From positions 1,551,928-1,615,927 of the forward strand of contig JH720300.1 of the NCBI GenBank assembly GCA_000231825.2: a stretch of DNA of 64,000 nt. The letters are read 5' to 3'. Source of the DNA: Tetrahymena elliotti 4EA. Lineage: Eukaryota; Ciliophora; Oligohymenophorea; Hymenostomatida; Tetrahymenidae. Of the stretch, positions 37,901-49,985 are shown one piece after another. The translations under genes were made by a program, and so were the position numbers. How positions within the stretch are numbered: position 1 is the stretch's first letter; every line of letters begins with the position of its first letter. The notes under the pieces are model-generated. The model saw nothing but the letters and a program-made list of their open reading frames with translations, did not search any database and was not told where the DNA came from.

Positions 37901-40900
37901 AGAATATCTTTCTGTAAATTATTACTTAATGAGAGAAGGTAATTAATTAATCTTAATTAATTCGTTTTAAAATTTAAATCTAATTTAAAAAATTTAGATT
38001 TCTTACTTGAACCTAGATCACTCCTGAAAAACGTACTGAGTGATAATAAAATTAAATATAATTTATTTAATTAAGAATTTAGAAGTTAATTATATGTCTA
38101 CTGCAATGTCAGAGTCGTTAATATAAAATTCTCTATTGATAACTTTTTTGTTGAATTGAAAGCCTAGCCGTTATTCATGGAATAGAGATCTTGCTCTTTT
38201 TCTAATTCTAAAAGATTATTACATGGTTCTCTTGTAATTATTTGTGATGAAAATATTAATAAATAGTTCTTAGGTTTAGTATCATACTTGGATGATTCTA
38301 TAGATCAAGCATATCAAACTCGTCAAACAGTAAAATTTGGTGTTAAAATCATCAACATCCAAAAATAATCTTAAAAGGACTAATTTAATGAGATCATTGA
38401 ATTCCTTAGACTTAGTCAAAAGGTTAGTATTTTTATTTTTTTAAAGAAACTATGTAACCTTTACTTTTAAAAATAAAAAATTTAGAAAAGTTATTTTGTA
38501 TTTGAACCCAGAAACTTTTGGTTATCATCTTATCACTGCCTAAAAGAAATAAGAAAAATGTCAAAGGATGCACATTTAGAAATTCCTTTTTAAAATGTTA
38601 TAGTTGGAGATTAGATTCAGTTGCAAAAACCATAATTTATTAATTAATCAACAACTTATTAGTTTTAGACCCAAAACAGATCGATAAAATTTAATTTAAA
38701 TTAAGAGTGGCCATCTTAATTGAAAGGAACTTTAGATGAAAGTTAATTTAAAGCTCTATAAAGTATGCTTACAAAAAGCATATCCTTAATTTAAGGTCCT
38801 CCAGGTAAATATTAATACTATTTTATAAAGGAAGCATTGAAATTTTATAAAACAAGGTACTGGTAAAACTTTCATTGGAATCACTGGAGTAAAAATTTTA
38901 TTGTAAAACTGGGAAGTTTGGAATCATACAAATACTCCTATACTAATTATTTGCAAGACCAATCATGCATTAGATTAGTTTTTAAGTTAAATTTTGAAAT
39001 TTGAAAATAGAATTGTAAGAATTGGCACAAGAATCTAAGTCCCTGAATTGAAGGATTATCTAATAGGAAAATATAAACCAAAAATCAATTAGAACTTAAA
39101 ATATGCTTCCAAAAAAATGAATAAATAAATTGAGTTAATAGTCAAGCCTCTTGATTAAATTCACAAAGTCAAGGATTTCCTCAACCATTACAAATCAAAA
39201 AAATTTAACTTTGACATCTTAAACTAGTAAAATTTTAATCAATTATTAAACTTCTTATTTTATTGCCATATTTATGATCAAAATATAATTATATTTTTCT
39301 ATTTTATTTACTTTTTTTGTTTTTTTGGAACATTTTTCTTTAATTTTGGCTTATTTCATTGATTCATTTATTTAAGTGGTTATTTTTGGTTGGTTTGTTT
39401 GTTTGGCAAGATAGTTTTATTTTTTAGTCTAAATATTCATTAATTAAAAATTTTTTTAAATATTTAGTGTTTGTGAAGAATTCTTATCAATGATATAAAT
39501 ACAAGTTGAGCTTTCTGATAAAGAAAAGCATTTAATTTTTGACAGATGGTGGAGAAATAGGTTTGATGATACACTCATCTCAGATTTATCAAAATAAAAT
39601 CTTTATTTTAGGAGATAGGTGACAAGTGAGAAAAAAGAACTATTAAATCAGTTCTTTAATGATAGATTTGAAGCTGAGAAAAAATATTATGAGCAGAGAA
39701 GACTTTAAAAAAGATTAAAAAAATTGTAAGCTGAGGTATTAGAAAAATCTGTGAATTTTATTTAGCAAGAATAAAACCAAGAAGATAATGAGATGAATGA
39801 AGAATTATTGGACCATTTAGAATTCAAGTAGATTGTGGATTCACTAGAATATGAAGATTATGAGTTAAACTAATAATTGCTATAAGACTTTTTACACAAT
39901 AAACAAGAACAAGGTCTTTACATGGATTTTGCTGTTTTCATGGCAATTAAGATTTTTGGATATAAAAAACAGTAGAAGAAGTCACTTGATGGTCTTATTA
40001 AAAATTTCGGTGATTTTAACCAAAAAAGTAAACAATACAAATAAGAGAGAAAAAAGTTTTATCTTGACATACTAAAAAATAAAAGAATAGCTGGTAAAAA
40101 CAATTTTTTTTTTTACTTATATTAATTTACAAATGAAATCTAGGTATGACACTTACAGGTTCTTAGATGAACATGGATACTTTAAGAGAATTAAATTATC
40201 AAATTATTATTTTAGAAGAAGCTGGATAAATATTAGAAACTCATTTGGTTCCTTTGCTAAAGCCTGGATTACAATAGATTATCATGATTGGTGATCACTA
40301 GTAATTAAAGCCTAGTGTATAAAATTATTAAGTAGAATTGCTTTATAATTATAATTAGTCTATGCTTGAGAGGTTAATTAATAAAGGAGTTGAATATGTC
40401 GAGTTAAATGTGCAAAGAAGAATGAAAAAAGAGTTTTCTAGTTTAATTAGATTGTTCTATCCAAAACTCTAGGATCATCCTTCTGTTTTATTTGATGAGC
40501 AAGTGTAAGGAATGCAAAAGAATTTCTTATTTTTAGATCACAGAGGTGAAGAAGTAAAATATAAATTGATTAAATATATTCTAGCCATTAAACAAAGAAT
40601 AATTTAATTATTTACAAAAATAATATTAATCATTTTATTCATTTTCAACGTTCCAAATCATCATTTTTAATCTCTTCTTTCTTCAAAGAGTTGTTTTATT
40701 TTTATTTAAAACTCTCTTTATGATAAAAAAAATTATTTTATTTCTTTACCTAACTCTCCACAAGATAAAAAGGTAAATTACAAATATGAGAAGAATATAC
40801 ATACATTGAAGTCAAGAAATTGTTATTTTGGTTATTTTTTTAAGATTATTTTTAGTTTTTATTGAATATTTCTATTGAAAAAAAATGAAAAAATAAACTT

Positions 40901-43598
40901 TATGTTGATTTTTTATTAGTTTTTGTAAATAATATCTGTATTTATGTGTTTCTTGTTGAGTTTCTTTATTTAATTTTATTTTATCTAATAGAATGTAATT
41001 AAGAACAGAGCATCTATGTCTAATGAATTAGAGGCCAAGCTAGTTACTAATTTAGTTAAATACATACTAGACCAAAAGCAGTTTAATTAGAAGCAAATTA
41101 CAGTACTTTCAATGTATTAAGGATAATGTAGATTGCTAAGACACATGCTCTCTTAAAAACTTTTGTCATAAGTAGAAGTATCCACAGTTGACAATTATTA
41201 AGGAGAAGAAAATGAAATAATTATTCTTTCTTTAGTCCGCTCTAATAAAGAAAACGATATTGGTTTCCTTAAAAATTCAAATAGAATAAATGTTGGTTTT
41301 TCTAGAGCAAAAGTAGGTTTTTACGTTCTTGGCAATATTCAGATGCTCTCATAACAAGAAATAGAATTTTGGAAAAATATTTTAAAATACTGTCAAAATA
41401 ATTAGTTTATAGCAAATGAGATTTAGAGTTTTTGCTTGGAACACAAATCCAAGATAAGCGTTTCATTGGAGGATAATTCATTTTAATAGAAATCTCCTAA
41501 TGGTGGTTGCCAATAGATATGCAATAAAATGCGTTAATGCAGACATAAATGTTTGTAATAGTGTCATAAAGGTAGTTGTGAATAATAAATATGTAACTAA
41601 CCTTGTGACAAACTACTCCCTTGCCATCATAAATGCTAAAAAAAATGCTCAGAAAAATGTGGTGGTTATTGTAATGTTTAAGTTGAGAAAGTTTTAAAAA
41701 GTTGTGGACATAAAACTAAACTAAGCTGTGGAGAAGATGAAAATAAGTTTTAATGCCAGGTTATGGTACCAAAATAATTTGATTGCTCTCATATTGCTAA
41801 AGTAGAATGCTATAAGTTAAAGAGTAAATTATATTGTAATGAGAAGGTATTGGTTTAATCTAGCTGTGGGAATTAATATCATAAATTTGAGATTATTTGT
41901 GGATTGAGAAATATTTATAGGGAAAAAAGAATTTGCAATTTTTTGGTTTCAAAGAATTGTGATACTTGTGGATATGGTGCTAAGGTAGAATGTAGTAGAT
42001 AAAATGACTTTAAGTGTTCATACAAAATTTAGAAAAAATTAATGTGTGGTCACCAAATTTTAGTCAATTGCAGTGAATAAAAAACTATCTTAGATTAGCC
42101 ATGTGAATAAAACTGCTAAAAGTTATTAGATTGTGGGCATAAATGCAAGAATCTTTGTAGTAAAAAGTGCCTTAAATGCAACTAATAATATTAGTAACAA
42201 AGCATTTGTTGCAACGAGCAGATGATTGTTTCCTGCTCTTACTAATAAGGTATTATTATCACTTATTTTTCAAAAAAGCATTAAAATTAAATATTTTTTA
42301 TTATATTGAGCTACGAGAATGTAAGAAATTAAAAAATTCCCTTGTGTGTGTAATACAAACATTTGCAGAAGGCACTTTAAGAAGTAGAAAGAAAATTTTA
42401 GTTCAGAATGTGAAGAAATTTGTGGAGAAGTTCTTCCTTGTTCTCATACTTGCAAATCAAAGTGTAAAGACTGTTTGTATGGATTATTGCATTAGAATTG
42501 TGATGAAAAAATAGAAAAAACATTGTCTTGTGGGCATAAAGCTATCATTTCCTGCTCTTAATCTGTACTTTATCATAATTGTAACTAGGTAGTAGATTTT
42601 ATGACTTGTTAAAATAATAATCCATCAAATCTAAAGTGCTATCAAAAAAATAAAATAAAAGAAAGTTTAATGAAATTTGTTGATTGTCAAAAATGTTAAC
42701 ATGAATCAGTATTGACATTAAATTGCAATCATGACATTAACTTCCCTATATAATATTTTAATTATTAATATTCAAGAAAACCATTTACTATCCCAGCTTG
42801 TAGGTAGCCTAACTGTGGAAAACAATTAATGCATCATGCTTTTGCAAACTAAATTAAAGAAGCATTTGAAAACATTCGCAACATAGAATTACAGATAGAT
42901 CTAGAATTTGATAAAATTCTTTTAAAATTTGAAGAATAAACAAAGAAGGTTGCAATTGATAATCCTTATGGAGCTATTGAAAATGAGTAGAGGTATTACT
43001 TAAGTCAGGAAAAATAAGAATAGATATAAAGTGAGTAATCCTAGATAAACAAGTTGAGAATTTGTGTACTCAAGTAAATCATCAGTAACTTTGAAAAAGT
43101 ATAATTATATGTTGAGAGCATGTGGTTTAAAAATGCAAACAAAGATAAAAGAATAGATATAATGTGTTAAGCCTTCAAAAATATTGAAAATTTATACTTC
43201 TAACATCTTGATAAATGCAGATTTTAATTTTACTTAGAACTTCATGAAAAAATAATTTACTATGCTACAGTTATATTAATTTTCTTCTAAAACAAAGAAA
43301 ATTAATACAAAAATTTAGCGGGTTTTCCTTTTGGCCTTTCCAAAGAAGAATAGAGAAAAATTTATCAAGATAACAACTTGATTTCTAAAAATTTAAATTC
43401 ATTTTGTCTAAATGAAATACTCAGCCTTGAAAAAATTTAAATGTAAAAATTTTCATTAAATTACTGCTTAATACTTTTAAATATTTTTATTAAATTAGGA
43501 AAAAATGTAAGAATGATCACATAGCCCACACAGACAATCTTTATTGTGATAAATGTTATCAAATTTTAGAAAACTATGAAATTTAATTTGATATTTGA
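34925..43598 (+). CDS. ZNFX1-like SF1 helicase with prion-like Gln/Asn-rich N-terminus, copy B
   Basis: This is the paralogue of copy A, complete and in frame throughout. Exon 1 (34925-36769) is exactly 615 codons and mostly Gln and Asn, encoded largely by TAA/TAG/CAA and AAT, with only a short charged end. This prion-like region is much longer than in copy A. A family-specific domain follows (36825-38760). The helicase motifs are GPPGTGKT across an intron (38810-38870), CKTNHALDQFL, GMTLTGSQ, ILEEAGQILE, GDHQQLKPSV, QRRMKKEF, TVDNYQGEENEIIILSLVRS and NVGFSRAKVGFY. NFX1-type Cys/His repeats run 41430-42840, beginning GGCQQICNKMRQCRHKC, and the protein ends with a last Cys cluster and TGA 43596-43598. 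Introns include 36770-36824, about 39245-39471 and a 440-nt one (about 40552-40993). It probably acts in RNA metabolism or small-RNA pathways; that is inferred from the family. Confidence 0.85.
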
Positions 43599-44370
43599 CA
43601 ATTTAAATCAAATAATTCATTTTTTAACTTAAAAAATATACCTTAATTTACAAATGCATCTTTATTTTGTAAAAAAAATAAAAAAATTTTTGATTTTAAA
43701 GAATTACACAAAAACAAATAATAATAAATCATTATGGTTTACTAATAAGTGAATTTTTAAATAATTTTATTGTTAAATTAAAGTCAAAATATTTAAGAAT
43801 TTTATGTGTGCTTTGATAAAAACTTTATTAATCAATTTCATATTTTTTTAGGCTATGTAAAATATTTTCTTGCGAAATTTCTAAAAAATTTGAAATAATT
43901 TTTGATGAGAAATAAAAAATAAAAAAACTTTGAAACCCATTAACTCTAAATGCTAAAGAAATTCTTATCCTAAAATATATTCAGAATTTTGAAGGAAATT
44001 TATTTTAGTCAAAACTTAAAAAATTAAACATTTTTAACAATTAAATATTATCTTCAATTAATTCAATATATTTATTTAAAATTGTTATTGATAATTTTAT
44101 TTTTATATTATTTGAGCTAAAACTATTTAACATATGTTTATTTATTATAATTTTTTGTTATAAACAGCTATTTCATTATATTTTTTGACTTTTTAGCAAC
44201 AAATGATGAATTAAAATTGAAATGTTAAAATAAAAAATTTTGGATAATAATTTTTGAGAATAATTGCTTATTTTAATTTTTATAACAAAAACTAAATACT
44301 ATTAAGTTAATAGTTTATTTTTATGCTTGCAACAAAAACAAAATACTCATAAGATAATGATTTATTTGTT
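43599..44370. other. Convergent 3' intergenic region
   Basis: AT-rich spacer between converging genes with no gene seen. It probably contains both 3' UTRs. Confidence 0.45.
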
Positions 44371-46938
44371 TCATTTATTTTTATTTAACATACCCAGAAT
44401 AAATTTATTGTCTTTATTTAAAGGAATTGATTTTGGAAATTTATTTTAAGCCCCTTTACCTATTAGGACAGGGGATTTTGGATCATTTTATTAGTTAATA
44501 GATACTTGAGATGTTTGTCTTTATCTATTTTATGTGTATTATTAGTTGGCTAGAGTTTATTTTGTTAATTCTTGTTATTATTCTCCTAGCTAATTTATCT
44601 AAGATATTTTTGAATTCCCAGATAGTTAGCTATTTTAGCGATTCAATTTCTAGTCTCTTTGCAAAGCATATTGCTAAGTAAAATTAATTAAGTAATCTTC
44701 TTTTTATATTTCATTCATATTAACTTTTTCTTGCTTAGAGAGTAAACTTAAATTATCACTATTTCCTGTTTACTAATTAACTTTATTTTGGTTATATTTA
44801 ATTTTATTGTTGCTTGGGTCATTTCTAATTTTAAAATTTAATATGTTAATAAAATGAAGATTGAAATATTAAATTTTACCTATTGTTAAAAGATATGATA
44901 TTTAATGAGCTATCATTCTTTTATATTTTTTAATTTAATTATGTTGCACTTTACTAATTTTAGTTTTTTTCCATAGCTGTTTTAGGCCTTTAACTTTATT
45001 ATTTAGAACGACTTTATATCCTGGAAGAATTAAGATTTCTGGAAGTAGATAAGTCTTATGTTTGGTTTAATGACTTGTTAAAAGGTGTTATACTTCGATT
45101 AAGATTATTATAAGATTTATTTAATGGTGTTCTATTAAGCTTATTAGCTATTTGGGAAGATTTTCTATTGATTAAAGGAGAATAACTATATTTTTAAAAC
45201 TCACTTTCACATTGTTTTCTTCTTTTTTCTATCAATTTTTCTTGCATTTTTTCAATTCTTTCTTCAATAGGTTCCCACTTTTTTTTAAAATTTAAAATAA
45301 ATTTGATAAAAAACATAAAATATTTATTGATCTACGCTCGCTTAAGCTATTTGTTCTGATTTTTTGTTAATTTTAGGATGGAATGTAGCACTTTATAACT
45401 CCTTTTATTCTTTTTAAAGCTTTTAGTCTAGTATCTATTCATGTACAACTTACTTTTTTCTTTCGTTTCTCATTATAAATTCCTCTAATTATTTCTTTGT
45501 GTAACCTTTATTAGAATTATTATAGTTATTTTATCCATTCATATCAACTTAACTAAGCGTAAAACTCTTATCTCTGTCTTAAGCTCTTAGCAGGTTAGAG
45601 CTTAATGTTAAATTATTTTCTGTTGACTGAGAATAATCTAAAGCAAAGTTTTGAGTATTATGGGTAGATAAGTTATTATGGCTCTTTCTTGGGTTTGGGT
45701 GAGATTACTACTTAATGATCTAATTTTCTTCTGCTCTCAAGATTAAATTTGCTTGATCTATTTTTGTTCTCTTTTATTTTATAATCTAATCAACCCTCTC
45801 TTGAATTTTTACATAATTGCTCTTTTCTTTTAATATATGCTCTGATCTTTTATTAACTGCACTTAAATTAGTCATTTTCTCAATCTGACGTTCTGCTTCT
45901 AATTAATAATGCTTTTATTTTTCTAGTTTCTCTTCAGCATCTTTGTACAATCTCGTAAATATTTCATAGTTTTACTTCTTTTTCTCAGTCACTTCATTTT
46001 TATCCTTTTTAATAAAATTTCAAAATAATCTAATAAGAGAATAATTCAATTTTTGCAAGCACCAAAAAAATTACTTATATTTTTTCATCAAATTCACTTT
46101 TTAGTTCTTTTTCTATTGCACCAATTTTTTTAAGTTCTCTTGCTAAACCCTTAATATTATTGATAATCTCATCCTATTTTAAAGAGAAAAATGTTGATAG
46201 AGTTAGAATAAACAACTTAAATATAATCCTAATATTTTAAGTATTTCTACTTATAATAAATAGCAATAATATAAATACTTCATCAATGCAATGATTGTAA
46301 ATAATAGAAGCAGAAGCAAGTGGTCTAGTCTAACTGACTTCATTCATTTATCTTAACTACTTTAAACCTTAATCAATGATATTAGGTGTTAAATATTCTA
46401 AAGATTTTTTGAGCATTAATTAATGAGTGGGTGAAAGTTAACGAGGAGAGCTAGAAATACTATTATCTTCATCTGCTAAAGTTGGTTATTTATTTTATTT
46501 TGATTAATTATTTCTTTTAGTTTAGAGAGATTATTTTGATCCATTGCTAAAATCGCTTCCAAATTAGGCGCCATATTCATTATTTTAATTCATCATATTT
46601 TTATGCTATTTTAATTTTTACTATTATAATTCCTAACTCTAACTCTTTCTTTCTTGAGAGTAATTTTAAACAAAGACATTAAACTAAGTATCTATTTTTT
46701 TATCATCTTACATAAAAGAGTTATCTCTCTTCATGAAGCTGGAGCCAGCTCCTTCATTTTCATCAAATTATCTACTGAAAGACATATCCTTACTAGCTCC
46801 AAAACTATTTTAAAACTTTCTACCACTTAATTTATTAGAATTGAAATCATCTTAAAGTGAAATCTAGGAAAGGTTGCTGCTTTATGGAGGAGATTAGGGA
46901 CCAGGACCGAGTAAAGCAGAATTTCCAAACATGTTCAT
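44371..46938 (-). CDS. Coiled-coil protein with FxPKINKKSE motif
   Basis: I do not recognise a named family. It starts at ATG 46936-46938 (a second in-frame ATG lies two codons on) with a Ser/Pro/Gln-rich region (MNMFGNSALLGPGPQSPPQ), a linker of Ser/Asn/Gln-rich sequence, then a long charged coiled coil (roughly 45850-46170, with KKKQNYEIFTRLYKDAEEKL). Near 45370 is FHPKINKKSEQIAQ, a motif I associate with many ciliate and protist coiled-coil proteins thought to be cytoskeletal. More coiled coil follows (WEPIEERIEKMQEKL), then a Ser/Asn/Gln tail to TGA 44371-44373. About five introns are visible, for example near 46170-46270, 46010-46080, 45285-45345 and 44810-44865. It has no membrane segment or enzyme motif. 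A basal-body, ciliary or cortical structural role is a guess. Confidence 0.65.
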
Positions 46939-49622
46939 AAATTTTAAGGAAATGAGAGTTATTATTCAATAAATAAATGTATATTTATATGAAATGAATA
47001 AGCCAGAAATAAGTTTATCAATTGGTCTATGAATAAATCTAAAATTTATAAAAAATTTAATCATACGACAAATTCGTTAAAAAATTAATTAGAAAAGAAG
47101 AAACAAAGAGTAGAAAGATAAAATAATAAAATATGTAATTATCAATCAACGATTGGTATTGTTTATTTCTATTAATATTTTACTTTACAATTACTGAAGA
47201 AGATTTTTCTTAACTTATGAAAGATTCTTTTCTCTTTTAAAGTATTTTACCTTCACTTAATTTTATAAAATATTTTTCTAAAAAACAATTTTCATTTTTA
47301 AAAACAAAACAATTATTTTTCTTTTTGTTAAAATAAAATATTTTCATGTAAAAAATATTTATTAAAATAAATTTAATTAATTTAAATTAAAGACTTTGCT
47401 AGCTTGTTTTTATTAAACATATCTGATCTATTTTATTTTCAAGTTAAATTATTTGCTTTTATTTTTATCTACTTTATTATATATTTCTCAAATCTTGCCT
47501 ATTATTTATTACCAATCTTTACAAATTAATTTTTTTAATTAATTCTAATTTTAGAAATATCAATTTGAATGCTGCTGATTACACTTTTTCTAACAAAATT
47601 AGCTTTACTCTAATTCTTTTATAAATCACTTTGTACACTTATTTTTCGCTTTATATCTTTAAATTATTGAGAAATGTTGCACATTAGTAAATTAGAAAAC
47701 TCTAAAAATTCATTTTTTAACTAGAAATAATTTAAAAAACATAAAGAAATTTGTATGATTACAGAATTTGGTTTTTTTGTAAATTTTTACTTAAAAATTT
47801 AAAATAAATTTAATATTGAGTTTGCCTTGGAAATTAAGGATGAATTTTTAAGAATAATTAGAAATTATTTATTTTGGTTTAGGAAAATTATTACAATCTG
47901 TTAATATTTCTAGATTAAATAAGATTTTAAATATTCTTTGTTTCTTGTTTCAAAAAGGAACTTGCTTGAGAAAAAGCAATATCATCATAAAAATTGATTA
48001 ATTTTTTATACTTAAAATAGAATCATAAATTATGTGAGAAATTTTGAATTAATTTCTATCAATAATGCTAATTTTAAAAAAATTTAATTGAAAGTATTAA
48101 AGTTTAAATTTTTAAATTCCAAAACAGGTAAAATCATATTCCACCATTTTTGAAAATAGTTAAAATTATAGCAATTAACTTCTAAATGTTTTTGGCTTAT
48201 GCTAATTAGATAATATTATTTATAAAAAAATTGTTAATAATTACAAAATTAACATGAAAACAATGAAAAAAATTCATAATTTGTTGCTTTAAATAAAGAA
48301 AAAAATATTTTGTGAGTTTGTAAAAATAAAAAATATTAATTATTTTTAGAAAAAGGTTAATAAGCTTACAAATTGCTAGTGATTCATTTGAAAAATTATT
48401 TATTAATTAATTTGTTTGTTTATAGGGTTAAATGATTTATTTATAGATTTGACTTCATCTAATGCGTGAAAATCTATGAATTAAATTTAAAGTACAAAAT
48501 TAAAAAAGAATTAAATGTGTATGCTCTATTATTACATATTCATAATTACTTTTCTTTTATTCATTTAGGCTTATAAATAAATTCAGTTTGGTTGGATAAA
48601 TGTAAATAAATGTAAATATTTTTAATTTAGAGAGCTAATGATGTGGGTCATGCAATTAAAAAAACTAAATTATTTGCAACTTTTGTAATAATGTTTAAAA
48701 ATGTGATCAAATTGTAGTCATTTAAGGGTTGGGAAAAAATTAAATTTCTTTTATTATTAAGTTTATGCGAATTCGCGGATGAGGAGAATAAACTAAAAAT
48801 TATGAATATAAATCCACTTAAATAAATTGATTATCCTTAATTGAGCTTTTAGACTATCTGATGAAGAGTTACTCAAATAATGCATTTTCTATAAAAAATA
48901 ATTCACTTTTATTTTTAACAAAGATTCTTAAATAATATAATACTTATTCTCTTTACTGTTATTATTTTTGGTGTCTTTTGAAATATCTAGGAAACTAAAT
49001 TATCTGTAAATTAAAAAATTGTATTTGTTTTACAAAATCGCAAGTTATCAGGCCAATTTATTTATCCACGAGTCTATGTTCATAGAATAATTCTAATATT
49101 TCATTTCTAACAGCAAAATAAAAGTAAATACCCTACATAATTAGGAGTTAAAAGGAAGAAAGATACTCACTTAATTTAAGAGATATTTGAATAGGAATAT
49201 TAAATATTGATAAAAATAAAAGAAAGATGATTGAGAAAGATAAAAAGTTTGATTAATACTTAAAATTAACAAAATTTATGCAAATTTAAGTAAGGGATTT
49301 AATTGGTGAGGGTCTATTCCTTATGGAAAATTTATAAAATCAAACAAAAAATATAATGACAACTTGCCTGATATTTCTTTTTTACAATCACGTTTTGTAA
49401 GATGAAAAGATCATTTTTGTAAATAAAAGAAATTTTATTTGTACAAAAAGCAATAAGATCTAATTAAATCTAAAATACCTTTTATTTACTTTTAATAAAT
49501 CTATCTGTCAATTCATTTAAAGGTAAAAAAAATTCAATTTAATAAGAAAGTTATCTCTCAAGCGCAGTTGAATTTTTATTAGAAGCAAAAAAATCACTTT
49601 CAATTAAAAATCTTATATAAAA
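46939..49622. other. Largest gene-poor stretch (2.7 kb)
   Basis: This divergent spacer upstream of two genes consists mostly of A/T-rich sequence with runs of A and T. The only coding-like patch is at about 48519-48790 (listed separately). I see no RNA gene, repeat array or mobile element. Confidence 0.45.
48519..48790 (+). pseudogene. Possible relic of a secreted Cys-rich protein
   Basis: An ATG at 48519 opens a signal-peptide-like stretch (MCMLYYYIFIITFLLFIQA). Shortly after, in another frame, there is a Cys-rich patch (CGSCNQKN, then ICNFCNNVQKCD, near 48640-48715) of the kind found in ciliate surface proteins with CxxC repeats. The two parts are in different frames and are soon closed by TGA, and no convincing intron joins them. 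It looks like a decayed gene start; chance is a real alternative. Confidence 0.25.
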
Positions 49623-49757
49623 ATGGAAAGAAACATATACTCTCGCCAACGATGGGAAATGATAAATAAATTAGCTAATTTGATAAATATAAGGAATAAT
49701 CCTTATTAGGTTGATAGTTTGTTTGATCGTATAGTGAGTTGTATGGTCCCTTCTTGA
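49623..49757 (+). CDS. Possible 44-residue ORF upstream of the V-ATPase gene
   Basis: This short frame runs from ATG 49623 to TGA 49755-49757. It stands out from its surroundings by higher GC and a protein-like composition (MERNIYSRQRWEMINKLANL, then FDRIVSCMVPS). A TATA-like string lies just upstream (near 49615). The same DNA also folds: gatcgtata can pair with tgtatggtc and ccttct with agaagg, so a structured RNA or leader element is an alternative. It ends 228 bases before the V-ATPase start on the same strand, so it could also be an upstream ORF or a remnant exon. No family is recognised. Confidence 0.35.
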
Positions 49758-49985
49758 TTTAGAAGGCGATTATTAATACCTAATAATATAAGTAATCATA
49801 AATTAGAAAAGAAAACAAAGAGAAAGAAAGAAAGAAACACTCACATAAATAAAAAAGAAAGATAAAAATAGATTTCACTAAAATAAGTGAGTTAATAAAG
49901 GCATCAAAAAAATCAAACAAAATTTAATTAGAAACATAATTAAGAATATTAAATAATCTGACATATTTTAGGAGCTTACAAGAAA

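Noticed and set aside
42176..42514. Plus-strand 112-residue frame
   Set aside because: It is out of frame with, and overlaps, the NFX1 zinc-finger exons of copy B, including a probable intron; the Cys/His pattern lies in the other frame.
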